A DNA stretch of 25,584 bases from an uncultured Clostridium sp. (GTDB lineage Bacteria; Bacillota; Clostridia; Oscillospirales; Acutalibacteraceae), in NCBI GenBank assembly GCA_958422185.1, contig CATZNW010000029.1, forward strand, positions 1-25,584, in the 5' to 3' direction. The notes below the pieces were generated by a model, which ran no database searches, had not been told where the DNA came from, and saw nothing but the letters and a program-made list of their open reading frames with translations. Shown in pieces: positions 7,732 through 16,000 of this stretch. The number at the start of each line of letters is the position of its first letter. Position 1 is the first letter of the stretch. Position numbers and translations under genes: made by a program.

Positions 7732-7769
7732 TGATTTAGGCTTTATTAAGGAATGGAAAAAATCTTAAA

Positions 7770-7806
7770 AAAACTGACTTAAAGTCAATGACTTTAAGTC
7801 AGTTTT
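7770..7806. promoter_or_regulatory. Double palindromic operator of the TetR operon
   Basis: An 18-base arm (7770-7787) is perfectly complementary to 7789-7806 around the single base 7788. Each arm also contains its own 13-bp palindrome: TGACTTAAAGTCA at 7775-7787 and TGACTTTAAGTCA at 7789-7801, one base apart. This is the layout of two adjacent sites for TetR dimers. It overlaps the proposed -35 of the operon and ends about 35 bases before the tetR start codon, so autorepression is the simplest reading. It is not followed by a T-run and lies upstream of both divergent genes, so it is not a terminator. Confidence 0.8.
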
Positions 7807-7816
7807 GTGTTATTCT
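7788..7816 (+). promoter_or_regulatory. Promoter of the TetR-flavodoxin-AKR operon
   Basis: ATGACT at 7788-7793 and TATTCT at 7811-7816 are 17 bases apart. The -35 lies inside the right-hand palindrome, so a bound repressor would block polymerase. Both hexamers are imperfect. Confidence 0.5.
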
Positions 7817-7840
7817 ATGCTTGAAAAGGGGGGCGAGCAT

Positions 7841-8446
7841 ATGGGTAAAAGGCAGGAATCCGCACTTGAAACACGAAGAAAACTGCTTGAAACAGGCGAA
7901 AAATTTATAAGAGAGCGCGGGTTTGACGGCGTAAGCGTTGAGAATATAACAAATGCCTGCGGCGTGGCAAAAGGCACATTTTATACTTATTTTAAACGCA
8001 AAGAAGATATTGTTCAGGAACTCAGCTTCAGAGAATTCGGCGAGATTGCAGAACGTGCAAAAACAATGGATGCGCCTTTCCTTGAAAAACTTACCTATTA
8101 CGCGGTGAATTTTTCTTCGCATATAGAGGACTCCGGAGTAAAAATGGCTCAACAGTGGACCAAAAACGTTATAGATCCAAATGCGGCGGCGAATGGGGAG
8201 TACAGTAAGCTTGAATATGATACCCGAACGCTCAGGGAGATTTTTGAGCTTTCGGTCAGAAACAAAGAACTTGCTGCCGATTTTCCGACTGAGCAGTTTT
8301 CCGATCTTATGACTGCCCAGCTTTACGGCCTTATGGTCTGCTGGTGTATGTCCGACGGGAGCTACAGCCTTAAAGAGCGCACGGAAACATTTTGCCGTTT
8401 CGCTTTGGCTCGTCTGTTTGAGCCGTATATTGTTGATAATAAATAA
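7841..8446 (+). CDS. TetR/AcrR-family transcriptional regulator
   Basis: A 201-residue one-component regulator. The N-terminal DNA-binding domain spans about residues 9-60, with the helix-turn-helix in SVENITNACGVAKGTFYTYF followed by KRKEDIV, the most conserved TetR stretch. The rest is an all-helical ligand/dimerisation domain that gives no clue to the inducer. I chose the ATG at 7841, preceded by a GGGGGG stretch; the reading frame stays open upstream but lacks a better signal. It heads an operon with a flavodoxin and two aldo-keto reductases, and the double palindrome at 7770-7806 is its likely operator. The operon content suggests it senses an electrophile, quinone, aldehyde or similar redox stress; this is inference. 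Confidence 0.9.
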   Translation: MGKRQESALETRRKLLETGEKFIRERGFDGVSVENITNACGVAKGTFYTYFKRKEDIVQELSFREFGEIAERAKTMDAPFLEKLTYYAVNFSSHIEDSGVKMAQQWTKNVIDPNAAANGEYSKLEYDTRTLREIFELSVRNKELAADFPTEQFSDLMTAQLYGLMVCWCMSDGSYSLKERTETFCRFALARLFEPYIVDNK

Positions 8447-8467
8447 TCAAAGGAGGTAGATCAAAAA

Positions 8468-8989
8468 ATGAGTAAGGTGTTGACCGCTTATTTTTCACGC
8501 GCCGGCGAGAATTATTTCGGCGGAGAAATGCGAACGGTAAAAGTCGGCAATACAGAAATCGCGGTGAACTATATCAAAAAAATTGCGCATACGGATGCTT
8601 ATAAAATAGAAATGAAAACGCCGTATTCTGATGATTATAAAACCTGCGTAAGTGAGGCTGTGCAGGATCTGAAATCTTCGGCAAGACCGGAGATCGTTGA
8701 TCCGCCTGCGGATCTTAACAACTATGATGTTATCATACTTGCATATCCCAATTACTGCGGCACTGTGCCGTGCGCCGTGTTTACATTTCTTGAAAAATAT
8801 GATTTCACCGGCAAAACCATACTTCCGCTTTGCACCAACGAGGGCAGCGGTATGGGAAGAAGCGTTTCAGATATAAAGACTTCCTGCCCCGGCGCTCAGG
8901 TCAAAGAAGGACTCCCGATCATAGGCAGCAAAGCCGCCTCGTCAGAGGAGAAGATCAAAAAATGGCTTAAAACGCAAAATATTATTTAA
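8468..8989 (+). CDS. Flavodoxin family protein
   Basis: A 173-residue flavodoxin of the longer type seen in clostridial redox operons (Flavodoxin_4-like). It should bind FMN and act as a cytosolic electron carrier or NAD(P)H-linked reductase partner. The N-terminal strand and phosphate loop region are TAYFSRAGENY (residues 6-16). The second flavin-contacting loop is in ILAYPNYCGTVPCAVFTFLEKYDFTGKTILPLCTNEGSG, split here across about residues 90-125, a pattern typical of the family. It has a near-perfect AAAGGAGGT ribosome binding site and lies 21 bases after tetR. The two aldo-keto reductases downstream suggest the operon reduces carbonyl or quinone compounds. Confidence 0.88.
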   Translation: MSKVLTAYFSRAGENYFGGEMRTVKVGNTEIAVNYIKKIAHTDAYKIEMKTPYSDDYKTCVSEAVQDLKSSARPEIVDPPADLNNYDVIILAYPNYCGTVPCAVFTFLEKYDFTGKTILPLCTNEGSGMGRSVSDIKTSCPGAQVKEGLPIIGSKAASSEEKIKKWLKTQNII

Positions 8990-9018
8990 TTATAAATCAA
9001 TATAAAGGAGAAACGGTT

Positions 9019-9864
9019 ATGGAAAACTTTAAACTTTCAAACGGTGTTGAGATACCGTCAGTAGGTATCGGCACATTTATGCTTACGCCGGATCAGGCGG
9101 AAAATTCGGTGTATGCCGCTCTTAAGGACGGTTACCGTCTTGTTGATACGGCTAACGCTTATGTAAATGAGAAGGCCGTTGGCAGAGGTATGAAAAGATC
9201 AGGCGTTAAGAGGGAAGATATATTCCTCAGCACCAAACTCTGGCCTACTGTTTATGAAGACGATTCGGCAGTTGAAAAAACGCTTGAAAGGCTCGGCAAG
9301 GAATATATAGATCTTCTGTTTATTCATCAGCCCGCGGGCAATTATATTGCCGGCTATAGGCAGATTGAAAAAGCGTATAAAGCAGGCATTGTAAAATCCA
9401 TAGGTATTTCCAATTTCCACGGCGAAAAACTTAGGAAGCTTCTTGACTCTGCAGAGATCAAGCCGCATGTTATCCAGCTTGAGGCGCATCCGTATTTTAC
9501 TCAGGATGATACCATGAAGGAACTGGAGCCTTACGGCACAAGGCTTATGGCGTGGTATCCGCTCGGACACGGAGACAAGAGCCTGATCAACGAACATGTT
9601 TTTGCACAACTCGGCAAAAAATACGGTAAATCCAATGCCCAGATCATATTAAGATGGCATACCCAGATGGGATTTATCGTGATTCCCGGTTCGGCAAACG
9701 AGCAGCATATAAAGGATAATTTTGATATATTTGATTTTAAATTTACAGAGGATGAAATGGCAGAAATTGCCGCAATAAATAAAAATGTAAGATATTATAA
9801 CGCAACGCCTGAAACGGAAGAATCTTACGCCGCTTTTGACCCGCATATGGACGATCAAAAATGA
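9019..9864 (+). CDS. Aldo/keto reductase, first copy
   Basis: A 281-residue NAD(P)H-dependent oxidoreductase with the TIM-barrel AKR fold. The catalytic tetrad is complete: D43, Y48 (in LVDTANAYVNE), K73 (LSTKLW) and H103 (LLFIHQP). The C-terminal cofactor motif is visible in GFIVIPGSANEQHIKDNFDIFDF, where the usual PKS is PGS. The length matches AKR5-type reductases, which reduce aldehydes and ketones such as methylglyoxal or diketogluconate. It has AAAGGAG before the start and lies 29 bases after the flavodoxin gene. It is clearly related to the next gene but far from identical, so the pair is an old duplication or paired recruitment. Confidence 0.92.
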   Translation: MENFKLSNGVEIPSVGIGTFMLTPDQAENSVYAALKDGYRLVDTANAYVNEKAVGRGMKRSGVKREDIFLSTKLWPTVYEDDSAVEKTLERLGKEYIDLLFIHQPAGNYIAGYRQIEKAYKAGIVKSIGISNFHGEKLRKLLDSAEIKPHVIQLEAHPYFTQDDTMKELEPYGTRLMAWYPLGHGDKSLINEHVFAQLGKKYGKSNAQIILRWHTQMGFIVIPGSANEQHIKDNFDIFDFKFTEDEMAEIAAINKNVRYYNATPETEESYAAFDPHMDDQK

Positions 9865-9881
9865 TCGGTAAGGAGGAAGAA

Positions 9882-10733
9882 ATGGAATTTTTAACACTTT
9901 CAAACGAGGTGAAAATGCCGCAGGAGGGTTTCGGCGTTTATCAGATCCCCGATCACAATGAGGCAAAACGATGCGTGCTTGACGCTTTGGAGACGGGTTA
10001 CCGCCTGATCGATACCGCCGCGGCCTATATGAATGAAAAAGCGGTAGGTGAGGCAGTGCGCGAAAGCGGCATTAAAAGGGAAGATGTTTTTGTAACCAGC
10101 AAGGTCTGGGTTCAGGATATCAGCTATGAGGGTGCCAAACAGGCAATAGACCGGTCCCTTCGCGAACTTGGCTTTGATTATCTGGATCTGATGCTCCTGC
10201 ATCAGCCAATGGGTGATTACTACGGCGCCTGGCGCGCTTTGAAAGAGGCTTATCATGCTGGCAAACTCCGCGCCATCGGTATGGCAAACTGCTATCCGCA
10301 GATAATAGCGGATCTTTGCCTTACCGTTGATACTAAGCCTATGGTGAATCAGGTGGAGATGCATCCGTTTTTTCAGCAGCAGTTAAATATGGATACCATG
10401 CGCGAATACGGCGTTGTGCCTCAGGCATGGGGGCCGTTTGCGGAGGGCAAATATAATATTTTCTCTCACCCTGTGCTTACAAAAATAGGCGATAAATACG
10501 GCAAGACCGCCGCTCAGGTTGCCCTCAGGTGGAATATTCAGCGCGGTGTGTCTGTTATCCCGAAATCCACCCATAAAAACAGAATGCAGCAGAATATAGA
10601 TGTGTGGGATTTCTCGCTCAGTGATGCGGATATGGCCGAGATCGCAAAACTGGATACCGGACACAGCGAGATCGTGGATCATTCAAGTCCCGAATTCGTT
10701 AAAATGCTGCACAGCTTAAAAATACATGAATAA
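9882..10733 (+). CDS. Aldo/keto reductase, second copy
   Basis: A 283-residue AKR paralogue of the preceding gene, again with an intact tetrad: D44, Y49 (LIDTAAAYMNE), K74 (VTSKVW) and H107 (LMLLHQP). The cofactor-binding segment reads SVIPKSTHKNRMQQNIDVWDF, keeping the canonical PKS that the first copy lacks. I chose the ATG at 9882, which follows AAGGAGG at ideal spacing; the longer frame from 9861 would start before that site and overlap the previous stop. It is the last gene of the TetR operon and is followed by a strong terminator at 10758-10788. Two AKRs with different cofactor loops suggest different substrates or NADH/NADPH preference, which is inference. Confidence 0.92.
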   Translation: MEFLTLSNEVKMPQEGFGVYQIPDHNEAKRCVLDALETGYRLIDTAAAYMNEKAVGEAVRESGIKREDVFVTSKVWVQDISYEGAKQAIDRSLRELGFDYLDLMLLHQPMGDYYGAWRALKEAYHAGKLRAIGMANCYPQIIADLCLTVDTKPMVNQVEMHPFFQQQLNMDTMREYGVVPQAWGPFAEGKYNIFSHPVLTKIGDKYGKTAAQVALRWNIQRGVSVIPKSTHKNRMQQNIDVWDFSLSDADMAEIAKLDTGHSEIVDHSSPEFVKMLHSLKIHE

Positions 10734-10757
10734 AAATATAGATTCAGGCTTTGTAAT

Positions 10758-10788
10758 ACGCCCGCGGATTTCTTCCGTGGGCGTTTTT
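10758..10788 (+). terminator. Terminator of the TetR-AKR operon
   Basis: ACGCCCGCGGA (10758-10768) pairs with TCCGTGGGCGT (10774-10784) with one G-T pair and a 5-base loop, followed by TTTTT. Confidence 0.88.
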
Positions 10789-10830
10789 ATATGCTCATTC
10801 CGCTCCGGAGAAGTACCGCCTTGTGCCGCA

Positions 10831-10858
10831 TTGATTTTTATGTTAAAATTCTTATAGA
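10831..10858 (+). promoter_or_regulatory. Possible promoter of the two-component system
   Basis: TTGATT (10831-10836) and TATAGA (10853-10858) are 16 bases apart, placing the start of transcription close to the response-regulator ribosome binding site. Moderate match only. Confidence 0.4.
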
Positions 10859-10878
10859 TTATCCGAAGGAATGAGAAA

Positions 10879-11577
10879 ATGAAAATTGCAATATGTGATG
10901 ACGATGCAAAATATGTAAACGAGCTGAAAGCGCATATTGAAAAATATATGAACGATCATTTTATAAAAAGCGCTGAATATTTTGTTACGACTTCATCTAA
11001 AGAGATATTAAATAACGACACGGCATACGATCTTGCTTTCCTTGATATTCAGATGCCCGAAGCTGACGGAATTACATTGGCTAAAGAATTGAAAAGGCGC
11101 AATGAAAAGATCATTCTTTTCTTTGTTACAAATTTTGAAGAATATCAGGATGAAGCGATGGATCTTCATATATTCAGATTCTTTGAAAAGCCGTTTGATG
11201 TCCAAAGGTTGTACGCCGGTCTGGACAAAGCTATGGAATTTATTGATGAATCCTATGTGGATATCTTTTTGGAGAAAAACAATGAATATATAAAAATACC
11301 TGTAGATGATATCTGTTATATCAAAAGAGAAAACAGATGTATATCCGTTGTAACTAAAAACGGAACATTCATAACCAAAGGCAATTTTAATGATCTCATA
11401 TCAAAACTTCCGAACACTTACTTTTATCTGGTACATAAAAGTTTTATGATTAATGTGCATCATGTTACAAAATACAGTTATAAAGAAATTTATATCGGAA
11501 AAGACAGAATTGGCATTGCGACCCGTAAACAAGCAGACTTTCATAAATTTTGGTTCAATTATGTAAAAAGGAGATAG
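10879..11577 (+). CDS. LytTR-family response regulator (AgrA-like)
   Basis: A 232-residue cytoplasmic response regulator. The receiver domain (about 1-118) has the acidic pair D7/D8, the phospho-acceptor D56 (LAFLDIQMP) and the conserved lysine K104 (FEKPF). The C-terminal LytTR DNA-binding domain (about 130-232) shows the expected pattern: DDICYIKRENRCISVVTKNG, then FYLVHKSFMINVHHV. LytTR proteins bind pairs of 9-10 base direct repeats one or two helical turns apart; such a pair occurs at 12911-12941. It has AAGGA upstream, and the histidine kinase ATG starts one base after its stop, so both are translated together. The arrangement matches peptide-sensing Agr-type systems, but no agrB is in the window. 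Confidence 0.94.
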   Translation: MKIAICDDDAKYVNELKAHIEKYMNDHFIKSAEYFVTTSSKEILNNDTAYDLAFLDIQMPEADGITLAKELKRRNEKIILFFVTNFEEYQDEAMDLHIFRFFEKPFDVQRLYAGLDKAMEFIDESYVDIFLEKNNEYIKIPVDDICYIKRENRCISVVTKNGTFITKGNFNDLISKLPNTYFYLVHKSFMINVHHVTKYSYKEIYIGKDRIGIATRKQADFHKFWFNYVKRR

Positions 11578-11578
11578 T

Positions 11579-12865
11579 ATGGTATATAACATTGCTGTTT
11601 GCGTTACATATTTTTTTGAAATGTTGATTGCTTACATTTTCTTTTCACAAATCGGCGATAAAAAAGTTAAAACGATTCATTGTTTTATGATAGGTACAGC
11701 AATATTTGAAACAGGCGCTTTCTTTAACATAGTTCTGTCAAATATAATATTATTTAATGCACTTTATTTCCTGTTTGTAAATTTTATGTATGGATTTATA
11801 TGCTTTAAAATAAAAGCCAGCAGGGCTTTATTCTATTCCTTAATTTTAGACATAGTTTCTACTGCGTTAGAATTTGCGTCCATATTTTTAATCTCAATAC
11901 TTACCGACACAAAAACCAATGAATATTTAAATGATATAACATTTTATATTTTAGATGTTACAATTAGTAAATTGCTATATTTACTAACTTGCTTAATTAT
12001 CGTTCGTTTTGTAGAGAAAGAAAAAGCAAATTTCAAATTCCCCATAGGACTGTATTTTTATCCTTTAGCCGTTATATCCGGTTTGATTATTTTTTGGGAT
12101 ATTTGTTCAAAATCCAACATCAGCAATAAGCAGCAAATAGCGCTTTCTATTCTCAGTGCCGTGCTGTTCGCTTCTATAATAACACTATTTATTTCTTATC
12201 AAAGAAGTATAGAAAATGAAAATAATTTAATGCTTATGCAAAATGAATTGGAAAGAGCGAATACAGATAAGAATTACTATAATATCCTGGAAAAGCAAAA
12301 TGAAGAGTTAATGATATATGCGCACGATGCAAAAAAACATTTGTCAGCAATCCAGGAATTAAACAATAATCCTGAGATTGATAAATATATTGTTGAAATG
12401 ACTAATCGGCTGAAAACGCACAGCAATACTTGTCACAGCGGCAATCACACATTAGATGTTATTATTAATAAATATGAGACCGAATGCAAGATAAAAAATG
12501 TTGATTTTTCTTTTGATTTTAAACTTGCCAATCTCAAAATGGTTGACGATTATGATTTAGTAACCGTAATCAGCAATTTACTTGACAATGCGCTTGAAGC
12601 CTCAGTGAAATCGGATAAGCGATATATAAAAGTGAAAACCAATAAGGTCAATACCTATGATAGTTTGATTGTCACAAACAGTTGCGATATACCGTCCAAC
12701 GCGGTTAATCATGAATTAAGGACTACAAAGAAAGACAAAAAAGTTCACGGTTTAGGAATCAAAAGTGTTTTAAAAACACTAAAAAAATATGACGGTGATT
12801 TGGAATGGGAATATAATGATAATAGCAAGGAGTTTATAACTACAGTAATATTCTTAAATAAATAA
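11579..12865 (+). CDS. GHKL sensor histidine kinase (AgrC-like)
   Basis: A 428-residue membrane sensor kinase. About 200 N-terminal residues form several (roughly six) hydrophobic helices with short loops and no large extracellular domain, like AgrC/ComD-type peptide receptors. A coiled linker (about 205-240) leads to the atypical H-box YAHDAKKHLSAI with H249. The ATPase domain has the N-box VISNLLDNALEA (N337) and a G-box HGLGIKSVLK near residues 393-401, matching HATPase_c_5. It has GGAG five bases before the start and is coupled to the response regulator. The transmembrane sensor type suggests a small lipophilic or peptide ligand; none is proven. A terminator follows at 12883-12910. Confidence 0.92.
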   Translation: MVYNIAVCVTYFFEMLIAYIFFSQIGDKKVKTIHCFMIGTAIFETGAFFNIVLSNIILFNALYFLFVNFMYGFICFKIKASRALFYSLILDIVSTALEFASIFLISILTDTKTNEYLNDITFYILDVTISKLLYLLTCLIIVRFVEKEKANFKFPIGLYFYPLAVISGLIIFWDICSKSNISNKQQIALSILSAVLFASIITLFISYQRSIENENNLMLMQNELERANTDKNYYNILEKQNEELMIYAHDAKKHLSAIQELNNNPEIDKYIVEMTNRLKTHSNTCHSGNHTLDVIINKYETECKIKNVDFSFDFKLANLKMVDDYDLVTVISNLLDNALEASVKSDKRYIKVKTNKVNTYDSLIVTNSCDIPSNAVNHELRTTKKDKKVHGLGIKSVLKTLKKYDGDLEWEYNDNSKEFITTVIFLNK

Positions 12866-12882
12866 TAAGTTGATTTTTTGGT

Positions 12883-12910
12883 GGCTTGACCTATGTCAAG
12901 CCGCTTTTTT
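12883..12910 (+). terminator. Terminator of the two-component operon
   Basis: GGCTTGAC (12883-12890) and GTCAAGCC (12895-12902) form a perfect 8-bp stem with a CTAT loop, followed by GC and TTTTTT. It separates the regulator/kinase pair from the subtilase unit. Confidence 0.85.
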
Positions 12911-12941
12911 CTTGCGTTTCGACGTGTTTTTCTTGCGTTTC
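12911..12941 (+). promoter_or_regulatory. Candidate LytTR-binding direct repeat
   Basis: CTTGCGTTTC occurs at 12911-12920 and again at 12932-12941, exactly 21 bp apart, i.e. two DNA turns. LytTR regulators are known to bind 9-bp direct repeats with a GTT core and this period; the core here is GCGTTT. An inverted third copy (AAACGCA, 12947-12953) follows. The pair sits just upstream of a promoter that lacks a good -35, as expected for an activator site. Binding by the adjacent regulator is inference. Confidence 0.6.
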
Positions 12942-12971
12942 GTAAAAAACGCACATTTTTTCAAGGGATTT

Positions 12972-12979
12972 GCTATACT
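12972..12979 (+). promoter_or_regulatory. Activator-dependent type promoter of the subtilase
   Basis: The -10 box TATACT (12974-12979) lies close behind a TG dinucleotide at 12971-12972, giving an extended -10. The expected -35 position (12951-12956) reads GCACAT, a poor match. Start of transcription should fall near 12986, about 25 bases before the subtilase ATG. Confidence 0.55.
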
Positions 12980-13010
12980 GAATTCAAATCAATAAAGCGG
13001 GGCGCGTAGC

Positions 13011-16000
13011 ATGAAAAAAACGATTAGTATATTTTTGGCGGCAGTAACGGTTATATCTGTGCTGAGCGCAAGTTTTCCTGCCATAGCGCAGGAAATTGAG
13101 GAGAATAATGTTGTTCTGGTCAGCGAAAAGGTATCCGCCATGTGTGAAAAGTATGATACAGAAAACGAAACCGATGAGTTGACTGAAGAGACCGAAACAA
13201 CGCAACGCACCGTCGAAGAAAGGCTGATCGTGAAAACGGATTCACGGATCAATACATATGAAGCCGTTGAATCCGTATATGGCCTGGGTTATGCATTCAT
13301 TCAGTTTGAAAACGATGAGGACGCGGACGCAGCTTTTGAAACCTACCAAAAGCAGGGTTATACCGTTCAGTATGATTCCATTCTTTCATTGGATGAGGTG
13401 AATTCAGACGCGTCCTCATCGCAAACGAATGATAACTGGGCATATGACATACTGGAAATACCCGAAACGCTTGCATATTTTGCGTCTTCGGGCAAAGATT
13501 ACGCCGATATAACGGTAGGGATATTAGACACCGGCTTAGATTATACGCACGAACTGTTTGCGGGCAGGATTACAAGAACGGATCTGAATTTTGGATCAAA
13601 TGATAGTCAAAACGATTGTATGGATATGGATGGGCATGGTACAAGTGTAGCCGGAATTGTAGCTCTCAGTACACCTGATAATGTAAAAATAGAACCATAT
13701 AAACTGGTTGGAGACGATCGCAAAGTATATACTTCAACCTTGCTTTGCTGTCTCTCATATATATTATCTATGCCTGATCCTCCTGATGTTCTTAATATGA
13801 GTATTGGCATTCCTGATTATGATAATGAAATAAATATTGAATTGTTTGAAGAGCTGATAGACTCTGGTATTGTCATTTCTGTTTCAGCCGGGAACCAAAC
13901 ATCAGAAGCAAAATTGTATAAGCCGGCGGGAATTCAATCTGTAATAACAGTTTCAGCGTCAGATGAAAAGAATAATCGCTGCAGTTGGTCGAATCACGGA
14001 GAACTAGTTGATATTGCAGCTCCAGGTAATTCAACGATATATACAGCAAAAATAGGAGGAGGGTATCGTGAAGATTTCGGAGGTACATCTGCTTCAGCTC
14101 CGTTTGTAGCAGCCGCGGCAGCAACCGTTCTGATGCAAAACGAGAAACTTTCCCCTGCCGAAGTGGAAAGCAAAATAAAAGAAACAGCCGTTCCCATACA
14201 GAAACGAACAGATATAGTGTGGTGCGGGGCAGGTCTTGTGAATTTCTACAGTCTGATTGATCAGCCGAAACTCGGTGATGTTGAATTCAGTTACACCGGC
14301 GGAGATTATTATGAACCAATCGCTGTTGAACTTTCCTGCAGTGACCCGAACGCCAAGATCATTTACACGACTGATATGACCGTTCCCAGCCTTACAAACG
14401 GAACGGTATATACCGACCCCATTGAAGTGACCGAGCATTCTAGAATTTTAACAATTGCCTATGATGAAAACAACAAACTGAAAAGCGATTACACCTTCTC
14501 TGAATACCGTGTGATCTATGAGGCGGATGAGAATGATTTTGAGATCACGGATAAAGGGACTATAACGGCATATAACGGTGAGCATAAATCCATCATTATT
14601 CCCGATACAATAAACGGCGTGGAGGCGTTGGAAATTGGCGAAGAATGTTTTTTCCAAAGTGATGTAGAATATGTGGAGCTTCCCGATTGTATCACTGAGA
14701 TACTAAAGAGAGCTTTTAAGGAAAGTGCTTTGGAAGTAATAATTGCTCCTGGCGCTATAGGCGTAGGTATTCAAGCCTTTATGTCTTGCTATAGTCTTTA
14801 TTCTGAATATATGCCTAATGTGTTGTTTGCCAGCGGGCAATGTTTTTACGAGTGTATGCTTTTAACAGATCTTTCTTTTAAGGGCAAAGTGCTCGACGCC
14901 GGAGAACTTGCTTTCGCACAAACAGCAATACAAGAAGCAACTTTTCCAAATTTAGAAACGCAAGAACGCTCATTTCAGGGGACACCGTGTTATACTGCTT
15001 CCTTGCCGAAACTTACGGAATTAAACGGTGGATTTCAAAATTGCAGTAATTTGGAAAGTATATATATCCCAAATGTTACGGAAATATCTGGATCGGTATT
15101 CGCATACTGTGATTCACTAAACGAAGATGCGGTGCCTTTTGAACAATTCACAAAAGTCGGCTCAAATGGGTTGGCTCATTCACCATTTGAAAGAATAATC
15201 CTTTCGAATTGTACGGAAATAGGAGATTACGCGTTTATAGCTACAGAAGCAAAATACATAAGTGCACCGAAAGCCACAACGGTTGGCAAAGCTGCCTTTA
15301 GATATACCTATTCACTTGAGGAAGTCAATTTAGAAAGTGTTGTAAGTTTTGCTGATGAGTTTGAAGTGTTTTGTGATTCGGTAGATTTGAAATATCTTTA
15401 TTTACCAAAAGCGAGCACTATACCTGCATTTCGGTGGCAACAGTCTCTCGAATACCTGGAAAACGGAACTCTGCAAACCGAACTTGAATTCATTTATGCT
15501 CCAAAAGCAACTGGGTTTAATTATGTTTATAATAACGGTCACCAAATGAATGATATGCAATTTCTAAATAAACTTAAGTTCATTTATGCTCCTAATTTGC
15601 AAACCATAGATATGGCAGATGGTACATTTCCTCTTAACACCACTACCACACTATATTTGTCGAATGAATTCAGCTTTTTCAATATTTTAAAAAAACCGCA
15701 ATTAAAAATTGTTGCTCCGCAGGAATCCTACGCGCACACAGTTGCAAATGAAAATGGATTTGAGTTTGTCCCCAGTGACTACCGAGATTCTTCAGTCTCC
15801 TCCCCTATTAATGTTGAGGATAAAGGAAGATCAATAAGAGTTACGAAAACAGGGCTTCGTTTTGGTTTCTCTTGGAATGAAATACCAGAAATAGAGAATT
15901 TGGCTTCTGATATCGAATACGGTTTCATTTATCATTACAACTATGATAATACGCCTTATGATTCTTCTCAATTGACTGTTGAAAATGTCGGCACAGATAA

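Noticed and set aside
7770..7806. Palindrome as a transcription terminator
   Set aside because: It lies upstream of both divergent genes and ends in GTTTTG rather than a T-run; an operator explains it better.
9199..9609. Minus-strand frame of 136 codons opposite the first aldo-keto reductase
   Set aside because: It runs antisense to an intact catalytic domain and its product looks like random translation.
9019..10733. Recent tandem duplication of the two aldo-keto reductases
   Set aside because: The proteins share motifs but differ over most of their length, so any duplication is old.
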